From Daphnia pulex (taxonomy: Eukaryota; Arthropoda; Branchiopoda; Diplostraca; Daphniidae), in NCBI RefSeq assembly GCF_021134715.1, contig NC_060020.1, positions 7,378,001 through 7,442,000 on the forward strand: a stretch of DNA of 64,000 bases, in the 5' to 3' direction. The notes under the pieces were generated by a model. That model was not told the origin of the DNA and ran no database searches. It saw only the letters and a program-made list of their open reading frames with translations. Of this stretch, positions 15,150 to 25,291 are shown one piece after another. Position numbers and translations under genes: made by a program. The stretch's first letter is position 1, and each line of letters starts with the position of its first letter.

Positions 15150-15770
15150 ATTTATGGCGGCTAACTGTTTTTTTTTTTCCCTTCATTTCTTACTATACGT
15201 ATTAAAATTTCTTATGAGCACTATTAATCGCCTTAAAATGTTACGAAATATGACATAAACTTTCAACTACTAAAATGATTAAGCAGCAGAGGTAAGTTCA
15301 CGTCGTGAACATGACGCCATCCATTTCTCAATTAAAAACGATTTATATACTGGTAGTTTCCGTAACTCAGTTGCGGTATCGGCTGGATAATCCGAAAGAT
15401 AATGTCCAATCAAAAACTTAATTTCGTCAATAATGAAGCATCCTTCTTAACAAAACATTGGACGGTAGCGAAAGAGTACGTCTTCTAATCAAAACATAAT
15501 CAACGCTCACAATGTTAACTACACCTTGGCTTATAAAGCCTGAAGCAACTTAGTGAACCTTTTAAATTTCTTTGGTACTTAGGCGTTATATTTCATATAC
15601 TTAGAATTAAATTTAAATCGGCCTATTACGCCTATTTGCTATTCAGTTCATATGTCTGAAGTTAGAGATTCTCCTTTTGAATAATTTTTCATGGATATAG
15701 TTAGTAAATCTTGGCTCACCACTAAAATTAAAATCACGGTTCGATTCCCCTCTTTTTGGATAAATATAAA
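15150..15770 (+). repeat. Diverged ~600-bp repeat, copy 2, with tRNA-like B box
   Basis: Block 1 starts at about 15211 (TTATGAGCACTATTAATCGC), block 2 at about 15645 (TTCAGTTCATATGTCTGAAG). Block 2 runs into CATGGATATAGTTAGTAAAT and then GGTTCGATTCC at about 15739. The last matches the tRNA B-box consensus, and the former loosely resembles an A box. This suggests a tRNA-related, Pol III type element, but no folded tRNA can be drawn. Confidence 0.55.
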
Positions 15771-17390
15771 AATTGACAGATCACCAACATCCTATTTATT
15801 TTTTTGTCAGAAATGTTGTCGTTGTCGTCGTCGCCTTAGATTTGTTATCGTTCTTGATTATTCCCCTTCAATTCGTACACTCATACGTTTTTCATCCACG
15901 TGATTTTTGACATACGTATTTATTTATGCCCATGCGCGTGAGTGGGTGATATTTGTCACCTGATGAGAGAGCCAGACACGTTATTACTTGCGCCTTTTGA
16001 TTTGACCAACATGGGGAGACGCACTCACACACGCTCCCGCTCATCCGCTAATATGTGATAAAGGATTTGTGATATTGTTAGGCTATATTACCACATCCGA
16101 GAGTAGAAACGTTTCATCGCCTATTGTGTCGCTGATGCAAATAATATGACAAACACGCAATCATTGTTTTGCAATAATATGTCGATCGCGTTTTTTGGCT
16201 ACAATTACGAAATGATGAGTTTTTGGGCTGACATTTGTTGTTTGAATTTTTTTGTCAAGAAGCTGTGGCGCTCTAACAGCCGGATCAGGGCCTAGTTTTT
16301 CAACACGGCATCATATATATTCTATCCCCTATCCTATTTAGCTGCTGATAGATTGAACCCCTGGACCAATCGTATAGGCTGGCCAAACAATAAAGAAAAC
16401 TATAAGGTTAAATCTCTTTCCTTTTGCTTTCTAAGTTCCACCGGCTATACAAAATATTGGGAAGATTCTATACATTCAAAGAGAAAAGCCATATTTTATA
16501 CCGATGCGGCTGCTTTTGTGTTGCTGCTGGAACCCCCCTTGACGAGTTTGCGCACATTGTACATATGTGTGTGCCTCATGTTGAGCTACTGATTCCCCCT
16601 TCCGTGTGTTCAAAACATGTATACATATTAGATAAGTTGCTGGCCGGTTGCTGGACAGAAGATCTAAAAGAAATAACCCCCGGAGAATTTAGAGATGCAG
16701 TTGTCTTCTCCGCTGGATGGGTTTGACCCCCTTTTTTTAATTCTATGACATCATCAGGTCCATTGGCACGCTTCTTGTGTCTCTGTCTCTGTGTTTTTAA
16801 TAGTCCAGTTTCCGTTTATTTGAATGACGCGCCTTTTTCTTTTGGGCGCTCTCTGTGTGTGTGTCTGTTTCCGAGCGTGAAAAGAGGGGCTTTCTTCCCT
16901 GCATTTCATGCTGTTTGCGCACACAAAGAAAAGGGAAAACATTCCTCCATCATATAAGGCCGCGGCCGCCGCTGCTCGGGTGACTAAAACAACGTCCAGC
17001 ACAGCATCAAAATAAATTGCTGCATGTGCTGGGCGTCGGGTGCTGGTGCAGACTGTGCCGTTGGTCAGCGAGGGACAGCCGACGAGAGCCAAAATCAAAA
17101 GGAACTTTTGTCTTTTTCGTTTGTTGCGCTGTCGATTCGTCGAAATGTCCGCGCGTCCCGTTTCAAATCCCAGCAATTGGCCGTCTGGTTTTTCTGTCGC
17201 TTTCTTCCTTTTCAAGTATTTTTCTAGAGACGCACGTCCCTTGCTGTTGTATGCCGCATAGTGCCGCAGACCAATATTTATACACGCGGCCACTCCTTTG
17301 TAGAAAATTTGAATGAAAGAAGAAGAAAAAAAAACGCGTTGCACACAACCTCAGACACAGCACAAATGCAAACCCCGACGACTATAAAAA
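15771..17390. other. Non-coding region between repeat copies
   Basis: No supported gene. Open frames in both directions (for example a minus-strand frame at 16754-17344) lack domains, splice context or family resemblance. The region is AT-rich to about 16.7 kb, then more mixed in composition up to 17.35 kb. Confidence 0.4.
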
Positions 17391-17394
17391 AAAA

Positions 17395-18010
17395 AAAACA
17401 GAACGGACATTTTTCACTTGATGTCTTATGTTACACATTTAAGTTATGAATGAGCATTAACAAGCGTTCTAAGATTATTATGAAATCCTATGTTTTCTTA
17501 CAATGGCCCCAAGGGATAAGGGACATAGAAGAAGTTTACAGAGCGTACATGAAGTAACTTAGTTTTTTACTGTAAACTAGTTGATATTCTGGAATACATC
17601 CAGCTAAAACTTGAGCACTTGAGCGCTTCGGATTAATTTAGAAATGTTGTGTAGTGCCACATTTATCAACGTGGCTGTAAGTAATGTAACTTGATTAGCA
17701 CGATCCGATGTAAAGCGGGAGTTCTATTGAATTTAAAAACACAAAATCAACCTACACATAAATGAGAAGCTATAACGAACGGTGAAAGACTCATCAGTCT
17801 TTCTAGCTCATTTTAATGGTTGCGTTTCTTTTCAATGCACAAAGAAATTAATCTACGGGAGTCCGTTACTCCTAGGCAACTCAGTTCATTAATCTAAAAT
17901 ATCATTTTACACTCATGTGAATGTAAATAGAAAAACCTTATCTCATCACTAAATATCCCTCTCCTTCCAGTAACACCCGAACTGAAATTTCTTCATCTTT
18001 AGATTTTTAA
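17395..18010 (+). repeat. Diverged ~600-bp repeat, copy 3
   Basis: Block 1 at about 17449-17500 reads AATGAGCATTAACAAGCGTT with a TATGAAATCCTATGTT core. Block 2 begins about 17880 (CTCAGTTCATTAATCTAAAA). The spacing of about 431 bp matches copies 1 and 2. An internal palindrome, AAAGACTCATCAGTCTTT, lies at about 17786-17803. Confidence 0.55.
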
Positions 18011-18029
18011 CAGTCTGACTAGTGGACAT

Positions 18030-18330
18030 GGACATTACAAATTTTGTTTTTCAATCGATGTGTTACGTATTACTTTTGAATTTTAAATGTGCATTAGCCA
18101 GCGTTCTAAATATACCATGAAATCCGATGTTAACTAACAAATACGAAAAGAGTATACATAGGGACTGAAGGTAGTTATGATGGTGATAGTGACACTACTC
18201 TATGTTCAAATAAAAAAAACTTACCCAAACCTTATAAAAGCAAATTATTGAATATTGTGCGATAAAATTCCAGGCGTTTACACAAATAACTTTTTTTTGT
18301 AAAAGAAAACTATTTCATTCAATAATCTTC
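18030..18330 (+). repeat. Diverged repeat, copy 4 (first part only)
   Basis: Block 1 at about 18085-18140 reads AAATGTGCATTAGCCAGCGT and then ATGAAATCCGATGTTAACTAA. The second block would fall at about 18520, inside the 85-aa gene, and is absent. The copy ends close to the TATA box of that gene. Confidence 0.5.
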
Positions 18331-18336
18331 TATAAA
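18331..18336 (+). promoter_or_regulatory. TATA box of the 85-aa gene
   Basis: TATAAA lies 96 bp before the start codon chosen at 18427. It implies transcription starting near 18360, which argues against the in-frame ATG at 18352. Confidence 0.5.
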
Positions 18337-18426
18337 CCCTGACTTTTGGACATGCAGTCCCACAATGCATCGCTCAGTAGCCATAAAAGAGGCGCTACGT
18401 TGCGTATCAAGTACAACTTGAATGCT

Positions 18427-18684
18427 ATGGCGTACATCAACATGACTCCAATGTTTACTCTTTTATGGATCTTATTATCAACGCTTTCAGAAACTCTTGG
18501 ACAACCTGACACTTTCCAAGATGAAATAGAGGAAAGTTGGAGTTGGCTTTCCGGGGGTGTGTCTTTTTTCATCACTGGGTTTCTGATTAATATCATTATG
18601 ATCCTCCTCCTCTTGGTAGCATGCAGTATTGCCGACAACTTGCAGAAAAGAGAATCGGGACAAATCACAAATAATGCCCTGTAA
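18427..18684 (+). CDS. Small predicted signal-peptide/single-TM protein (85 aa)
   Basis: A single-exon gene with a TATA box (18331-18336) and a polyadenylation signal AATAAA at 18773-18778. The product has an N-terminal signal peptide (MAYINMTPMFTLLWILLSTL, then SETLGQ), an acidic linker (DTFQDEIEESWSW), a second hydrophobic helix (about residues 45-68, containing LINIIMILLLLVACS) and the tail IADNLQKRESGQITNNAL. No family was recognised. Its layout parallels that of the 91-aa protein at 12672. An ATG at 18352, in frame, would add 25 polar residues but lies upstream of the probable transcription start. Confidence 0.65.
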   Translation: MAYINMTPMFTLLWILLSTLSETLGQPDTFQDEIEESWSWLSGGVSFFITGFLINIIMILLLLVACSIADNLQKRESGQITNNAL

Positions 18685-18960
18685 GAAAACCAAAATTCGC
18701 ATGACACACCACAGCCCTAAAACTCATCAGTTCTACTTCCTTGCAAAAACTACTATGTATCGTGAGAGAAGAAATAAATTAAAAATTCGATAAACTTAAT
18801 GTAGGCTAAATAGTTCTGTCAATTTACTGAACCAATGATATCTGAGGATTCCAAACTCAAAAGAAAATGTGTTAAAACTTTTTGGTTTAATATCAAGTTT
18901 CAAATAGGCCATAAAGATATCACCATCATTATGTATTTTTCTGTGTTGAAATTTGGTTGA

Positions 18961-19040
18961 ATTCAGAATTGCGAAAATATCAACGAGCAGAAACTTCATA
19001 AAAGTTGATTCTGTTCGAATCATACGTATTCCGTCAGAAA
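18961..19040 (-). promoter_or_regulatory. SECIS element candidate in the MsrA 3'UTR
   Basis: The minus strand shows the layout of a form-II eukaryotic SECIS. ATGA is at 19023-19020 and TGAT at 18982-18979. Between them is a helix pairing CGAACAGAA (19017-19009) with TTCTGCTCG (18992-18984), with one A-C mismatch. An unpaired AA (19006-19005) lies 13 nt after ATGA, followed by an apical mini-stem CTT/AAG. A basal helix can form from CGGAAT (19032-19027) and ATTCTG. It lies about 70-150 nt after the MsrA stop codon. This was judged by eye, not by folding software. Confidence 0.75.
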
Positions 19041-19110
19041 ATTTCAAGCACAAAATACATTTGGCGTAAAACTACTACTATGGAAAAAGGCATAACATTT
19101 TTGTAAAATA

Positions 19111-20703
19111 CTAACAATTAACCCGACTCCCCTTTTGCATGGCCCTTCTGATGTAGTCTGCCATTTTATCATCAAGGTGTAGATTTGGCAATTCGGCTTC
19201 GAAATTTGCCTGCGAGAAAAATATATTTATATTTATTAAGTAGTGTTTATTGTTACGTATTACAAGGTAAAATTTAAATGAAGATGTAATGAAATTTACC
19301 AAAGTTCCATATCCACCAATATAACCATTCAGACGAGTTGCAATGTTTGAATTATTCAATTCCGGCCCTGGTGAAATATCTAGCGCATTCATGAGCCATG
19401 GATGTTGTTGTAACAAATACTTCTGGTGATAACTAAAGAAAAAACCAAATAAAATAAAGCATATAAAACCAAAATTTAATTACAAAAAAATAACTGCACA
19501 TAGCAAGACTTACTCCTCGGCTTCATAGAAAGTAGAGGCTTTTAAAATTTGCGTTTGAATCGGTCTCGCTATAACCTTTTGTGCCTGTTCCAATGAATCA
19601 ATAGCTAGCCTTTTTTGCTCTTCGTTGTGGTAAAAGACGGCAGACATGTACTAAATCAAGAATTTTAAAATGATTATTTATCAATAGCATATCAAAGAAT
19701 AATAAAAAGGACTAAAAAATATATATAATTTCAACCTGCCGCGTACACTTCTGAGTAGAATCATGGTTTTTCCAAAACATATTTAACAAATTTGAGTAAT
19801 TTGTTTTGGTTGGATCGTATACAACTTCTGTTGTTTCAGTATGGTCTCCCCTTAAAATTTGAATAATTTGCGATACTTTTAATTACCTGGCAAGAGAGTA
19901 ATTAAATATTGTTCACATACAAGCTCCTGTAAGTTGGATTAGGTTTGGCGCCTCCGCTGAATCCTACGCGAGTACGGATTACACCTGAGGCACAACCTTT
20001 TACAACAAAAATAAATAACAATATAGCAAGCATATGTAGGTATTAAGTCATTTAAAGTCCTTGACTACCAAACTGTGCCTCAGGAAACCAAAATCAGGAC
20101 ATTCCAAATGAAGCAGTTTCAGTTGGAACTTGCTTTTCAGAATGTATCTGACTTGCTGGCATTTTACTGGTGGTGATAGGACTGCTCTGCAAATTCAACA
20201 TAGAATAAGATATCATTAATAAATAGAGTTAAAGTATATATTTTAACTAGCCAAGCAATATATAAAGATTATTCATTTGCTGAACTTGATTTGACAGATT
20301 TTTCAGTAGTATTATTCATATTATTGTTCTGTTCAACACAAGTCTGTTCTTGGAGTAAAGAAATTTAATTTAAATCATACACTTTAACATTTAAATTTTT
20401 GTATTGGAAAATTAAGTTTCCATGGCAAGCATCAAAGTCCACCAAAAAAGTGTATGCAACCAAAAATGTGTAGGCACCATAAATTTGAAATAAAATTTAC
20501 TATTTTTTGTTATTATGTAACAACGCAATCGAAGTCGAGAACGTGCTGGACTAAACCAAAACCCATTTAAGAAACTGATGCTAGGTTGAATGAAATACTT
20601 TAACCACAATTTAATCCTGTAAAACATATATGCGAATGACGTGACACTAAAGAAATATATTTACCGAAACAAATGTTTTGAACAGTGAACGAAAGCTGAT
20701 CAT
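19111..20703 (-). CDS. MsrA: Peptide-methionine (S)-S-oxide reductase, predicted selenoprotein
   Basis: This enzyme reduces methionine-S-sulfoxide in proteins and free methionine. Seven exons: 20703-20665, 20186-20069, 19996-19921, 19850-19736, 19650-19514, 19432-19300 and 19209-19111, all in frame, 238 aa. The catalytic motif reads [19 protein letters not shown]. The only internal stop (TGA, 20096-20094, residue 44) stands where the catalytic Cys of the GCFW motif belongs. Downstream are [45 protein letters not shown] and [19 protein letters not shown], all MsrA hallmarks. Open frames and splice sites continue past the TGA, and a SECIS candidate follows, so selenocysteine insertion is the best reading. 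The N-terminus [13 protein letters not shown] could be a mitochondrial presequence. A pseudogene or sequencing error is the alternative. Confidence 0.9.
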
Positions 20704-21147
20704 GTAAAAAAATTTCGGTTGGATGTTGTGATTTGTGAACTTTGAGCGGACTCTATCGGTCTCTATGCAATTGAAATGAAAATAAAAATGAATGCATGCT
20801 TGCCGCCTTGGCGATTCACTATCTTATAAATAAAATGTAAAAAAATTGCGATTACAATAAATAAACGTTGAATTTTGATTTATTTAAAATTATATTTGAA
20901 TTATTAACGTTGATTATTTTCAATTTAATATAAAGTTAATTTTCGGCAACTGGGCTAGAGCATATTTTTTTTCTCCGGTACGTCTGCAGTGTTTGTGCTC
21001 CCGTCAAGCAGTCCATTATTCTTAATCCTTTGCATTACTTATTTTACACGAACTTGGAAAGAGAATATTTGTTAAAGTAACAATTATATTCAAAGCCAAG
21101 CGTAAAATACTTTAGAAGAATTAACAGCCATATCTCATCTTTTCAAA
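20704..21147. promoter_or_regulatory. Divergent upstream region of MsrA and reticulocalbin
   Basis: 444 bp, AT-rich, between two divergent start codons. It should contain both promoters and 5'UTRs. No repeat or clear TATA box was identified. Confidence 0.4.
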
Positions 21148-22590
21148 ATGTATGTGTTTTTATTTTCATTTATAATTTTAACTTCTAGCTTGTGTATACA
21201 AGTCAGTGCAAGCCCTCATAGTCACAAACATGGAGCGGAACGAGAAATAGATGGAGCGTATAGTCCTAGGGATCACTCACACTATGAAGGAGAAGATCAC
21301 AATGTGGAATTTGATCATGAGGCTATACTGGGTAGTACCAAGGAAGCAGAAGAATTTGACCACTTGCCTCCAGAAGAAGCCAAGAAAAGACTGGCTGTAC
21401 TTTTAACAAAAATGGATACAAATAGTGACAAAGAAATCACCACCACAGAACTGAAGCAATGGATTCTCAGGTCTTTCAAATCACTCTCAGAAGAAGAGTC
21501 TCGAGAAAAGATGATGGAAGTTGACTTGGACAAGGATAATCAAGTGACATGGAATGAGTATAAAGCTGAAACTTACGGAGTGGATGATGAAGTTGAAGAT
21601 GGACTATTCTCTGGAAAAGAACATGCTGAAGAAAAGGCACTGATGAAAAATGATAAAGAACTCTTTCAAACAGCTGATGTAAATAAAGATGGAACCCTCA
21701 GTGCTGAAGAATTTTTGGCTTTTACTCACCCAGAAGAAGCACCTCACATGCTTGAAGTCATTCTAAGACAAACACTTGAAGAAAAAGATGTCAACAAGGA
21801 TGGCTTTATAGACTTTCAAGAGTACATTGGTGATCGAGGTAATCAATTCTTAAATACTGCTTGCATGCATTTACCTTTAAATTCACCTTGAAAGTAAATC
21901 TTAGATTCAGATGTCGAAGTAGCGAAGCAAAAAGAGATGTTTGACACTGAGTTCGACACTAATGGGGACGGCAGTTTAGACTCCATTGAGTTTAAACGAT
22001 GGGTTGCCCCCAGTAACGAGTAAGTTATGCTGCTTTATCTTGCGACAATGCAAATGAAAGGCCAAGACTGAATATGCGACTTACATCTTGCCCGTCCTTT
22101 TAATGTTGTTGCACCTATTAGACTCTCTGTTAGCTTTTTTCTGTAGTGAAAACATTCGAAATTTTCTTCTAAATTATGAATTCTTTCTTTAAAATTGTCC
22201 CAGGGCAATCAAAAGACAAGGCGTGGTTAATAGCCGAGAAGGAAAAGTTTGACCACGAGCTGGACTCTGACGCGGATGGGCGTTTGGGTGCTAGGGAAAT
22301 CATCGGTTGGGTCTTACCGAGTACAGAGTAAGCCTTATTACTTCAGTCTCGGCCTTTCGTTTTATGATTATTGCAACGGATTTTTAATTGATTATTTAAA
22401 ATTACCTTGAATTTCTAGAGAGATAGCAGCAGAAGAGGTTGATCACCTTTTTGCGTCAGCCGACGATGATCACGACGGTTTGTTATCCTTCGAAGAAATT
22501 CTCGAACACCACGATGTTTTCGTCGGTTCAGAAGCGACCGATTACGGAGACCATCTGAATAACATCCATCGTTTCCAAGATGAGCTATAA
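21148..22590 (+). CDS. Reticulocalbin/calumenin-type EF-hand protein of the ER (CREC family)
   Basis: A low-affinity calcium binder of the secretory pathway. Four exons: 21148-21838, 21905-22019, 22204-22327 and 22419-22590, about 325 aa. It has a signal peptide (MYVFLFSFIILTSSLCIQVS), a His/acidic linker, then seven EF-hand loops: DTNSDKEITTTE, DLDKDNQVTWNE, DVNKDGTLSAEE, DVNKDGFIDFQE, DTNGDGSLDSIE, DSDADGRLGARE and DDDHDGLLSFEE. The C-terminus QDEL resembles KDEL/HDEL retrieval signals. Oddity: exon 3 is out of frame by one base. After the phase-2 donor at 22019 and the acceptor at 22202-22203, the AAAA run at 22211-22214 appears one A too long, since three As restore AIKDKAWLIAEKEKFDHELD. 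This may be a sequencing error or a real frameshift. Confidence 0.9.
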
Positions 22591-22898
22591 TAAAAGAACA
22601 ACATGAAAATGCGTTTTAAGCTATCAATAAAACGCTATTTTGCAATGGTAATTTATCATTTTCGTTCTCCACTGAGTAAACTGGAGTTCATCCTAGGTCA
22701 TTAAAAACCATGGAAATTACCCGGTTTCCTTTGAAGATACCGCTACGATGTATGTGTTTAAAAGTGCAAAATTAGTCTAGTGTTTTGTGTAATTTGCTTA
22801 ATGCCTTTTGTCTCGTAATAAATAGAAAATTTTGAGAGAGTTCCAGCTTTGTATTTCTTAGCCATAAATGAATGTACACATTTTGTACAGATGTTGAT
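22591..22898. other. Convergent 3' ends of reticulocalbin and ATG13
   Basis: It contains the reticulocalbin polyadenylation signal AATAAA at 22626-22631 and the 3'UTR of ATG13 on the other strand. No gene is seen. Confidence 0.5.
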
Positions 22899-24260
22899 TC
22901 ATTGTTTGCCGCCTTCGTCAGCCCCAATGCCCAATGACTGGACCAGATCGTCATAGCCTTCGAGGTCCTTTTCGAATTGTTCAAGTTGAGAGCCGATTTC
23001 AAGCGTCGCCATACCACTTGGACGATTAAAAGACTGCAATGAGACGGGAGCCGATTGGCATTCACGAAAGAAGGCACCAACGTCATGGGATGAGTCGCCC
23101 TCGGCGAACGGTGTCTTCAGCGACTCGACCATTACGAATTCGTCACTGTTGCTGACGGGGCCCAAGGAAGTGGTTAACTGAGTAGAGTCATCCGTTATTT
23201 CAACATCTTTTTGAATTGCAGCATTCGAACCACCAGCAGATGCACGTTCCTGCTCCTTCTTCACATCTTTTAAGCTCTGGATTTTCATGAACGTCGGTAA
23301 TGGCAATTCTGGTAGCATGAATTCAGACGACAGGTTACGTCGAGCAGAGGAAGGATCAGCAAATGCACCAAACTTGGGTCCATCGTCGAAAGAAAATCGG
23401 TTCTGTTGCAGTACGTTCTGGTAATCTGGCGCTTTATTGCCAGGTGGAGAGTTCACAAATAGTCTACATGCTTCTTGGCTGTCATCCGATGCTACCGGCT
23501 CGCTTCCACTTCCACTGCTGTCTCCTCCTTTATCCCTTCTGCGATCTGCTGCTCGGCAAAACCGTGGACTATATTGATCAGTTGTTAAATGGTCGAAGTG
23601 GTCACTTTTCACCAACATTGCTCCGTCTTTGGGAGACAGGGCTAATTGAGTACGATAGCTCAACAAAACACTGTACAAGCCAATGGGTGTGTCCACTTGA
23701 CCTATCGTGCAATTTTTTGTTGATGTTCCCAATCCATGAGGTTCACCACAAAATACGCGATAACATAGTACGAAACTGTCGGCTCCTTGACGACCTGATA
23801 ATTTGTACGCAGGAGTGATCCTGCTGACAGATATAATGGACTTCAAAAGCAATGACATTCTACTGTAAACAGTATAAGAAAGACGATTAAATGGTTCTGA
23901 AGTCTCATTGACTGAGAGGCACCAATTTTCCAGGATCAATGAATCACCTTCCACAGTTTTTAAAGATATTTCCACACATAAAGGTGGACTTCCAATAGCG
24001 AGAAGCTGTCCTTTCAATGCTTTTTTTGTTTCTACAACCACTTCAGGGATATCTTCAATTCCGAGATTAAACCAGTCTGATGGAGATGCATTTGCTTTGC
24101 AAGGAGTGCAGACCTTTTCCCCAAGTCTTGATTGTACAATAACTTGTACCATTTTTTGGCTCAGGAATTTAACATATTTTTCTATTTCTTTTTGTTCTTG
24201 AATTGTCAATCCAACACTTGTTATCCCAGAACTTTGGTAACTCATGGCAGCAGTAGCCAT
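22899..24260 (-). CDS. ATG13: Autophagy-related protein 13
   Basis: ATG13 is a regulatory subunit of the ULK1/Atg1 kinase complex that starts autophagosome formation and is a target of TOR. The coding sequence is one exon of 453 aa. The N-terminal HORMA domain (about 20-215) shows KYVKFLSQKMVQVIVQSRLG, EKVCTPCKA, SDWFNLGIEDIPEV, CVEISLKTVEGDSL and SYTVYSRMSLLLKSII followed by RITPAYKLSGRQG. A long disordered Ser-rich half follows. Near residue 380, SDEFVMVESL has the LIR core F-V-M-V, matching the FVMI motif of vertebrate ATG13, and should bind Atg8/GABARAP. The C-terminus is LVQSLGIGADEGGKQ. A second Met lies five residues downstream (MSYQSS). It is head-to-head with guanylate kinase. Confidence 0.95.
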   Translation of the reverse strand: MATAAMSYQSSGITSVGLTIQEQKEIEKYVKFLSQKMVQVIVQSRLGEKVCTPCKANASPSDWFNLGIEDIPEVVVETKKALKGQLLAIGSPPLCVEISLKTVEGDSLILENWCLSVNETSEPFNRLSYTVYSRMSLLLKSIISVSRITPAYKLSGRQGADSFVLCYRVFCGEPHGLGTSTKNCTIGQVDTPIGLYSVLLSYRTQLALSPKDGAMLVKSDHFDHLTTDQYSPRFCRAADRRRDKGGDSSGSGSEPVASDDSQEACRLFVNSPPGNKAPDYQNVLQQNRFSFDDGPKFGAFADPSSARRNLSSEFMLPELPLPTFMKIQSLKDVKKEQERASAGGSNAAIQKDVEITDDSTQLTTSLGPVSNSDEFVMVESLKTPFAEGDSSHDVGAFFRECQSAPVSLQSFNRPSGMATLEIGSQLEQFEKDLEGYDDLVQSLGIGADEGGKQ

Positions 24261-25291
24261 TACTGAAACTTTAATTGATAAATGAAAATGTATAAAAATG
24301 TCTTAAATTATGAAGCAATCTTCAGTTGATCTTCCTTTTTATGTTTTTTTTTTTTTTCAAGGGTTTTCCAAAAGAAAGCGAAAGCTTACGTTTGAGTTCG
24401 GAATCTTTCGATAAAGTACACACATTTTACTGTTTGCAAAATGTATATCAAGCACGAGAAGAACTGTCAGCTTTCCTTCTGATAATGTTGATACGCCAAC
24501 AAATTCACAACTGATAACTTTTTGATGATTATGTTAAACCTTGAATAAAAAAATTAACGAACACGACAACACGAAAACACGTACACGGAAGAGAATTTGC
24601 GTTGCCAAATCGGTTTGAAAGCGAAGATTGCTGAACAAGTAAAACATAATCTGATCGCTTCAAATACACAAATTTATTCGATTAATGTAAACAATTTTCA
24701 ATGATTTTATTTTGTTTTCGCTTATAATTCAAAATCTAAAAAGAAAAAATCTAGCCCGTTGCCGCCAAATCTGCCACGTGGAAACTTTGACATTTCGAAG
24801 GCATTGTTGTGTCTTCGACAAGTTCATTTTCGTTATTTAATGTAGTATTTTGTAGAAATTTGAGTTATATATTACAGTTCAAACACTTCATTCTTTATTT
24901 ATTTGTCGTAACGAATAGGTAAACAAACAGTATCATTTATAATTGCGCCTTCTTCCTACAAGATGTTAGGTACAAAATTGGTTGGGAGCTCTTTCTTTTT
25001 TGTTTGCCTGCCTTCTCAAATTCTAATCAAATTCCTCGAGGCTCGTGTGACAAACCAATCCTCTTCCGTTTCTTGTTCGCCTTTTAAAACCTTGCATGTC
25101 GTGGTCTCGATAACATATAGCTAGATTTGCTCTAATTCATATAGACAGAATCAATACATCCTCAATAAAGAGTGTATCCTCTTTTGTTGCTTAGCAACTT
25201 CCTGTAATCCCCAACACAAATCTTCCTATAAATGGGATGCTGTAATATATAAACATGTCTTTTTTTTTCAGAATTCATTCGCAAGTTAGCC
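24261..25291. promoter_or_regulatory. Divergent upstream region of ATG13 and guanylate kinase
   Basis: An AT-rich spacer of 1031 bp. It probably holds 5' non-coding exons or UTR of both genes. A polypyrimidine tract and AG (about 25259-25271) just before the guanylate kinase start suggest a 5'UTR intron. An ATG at 24962 opens a frame that might be an alternative first exon, but I cannot support it. Confidence 0.4.

Noticed and set aside
16754-17344. Minus-strand open frame of 196 codons
   Set aside because: No domain, no splice context and mixed low-complexity composition. Overlapping frames are open on both strands.
18796-19053. Minus-strand open frame of 85 codons
   Set aside because: It lies in the MsrA 3'UTR across the SECIS candidate and shows no protein features.
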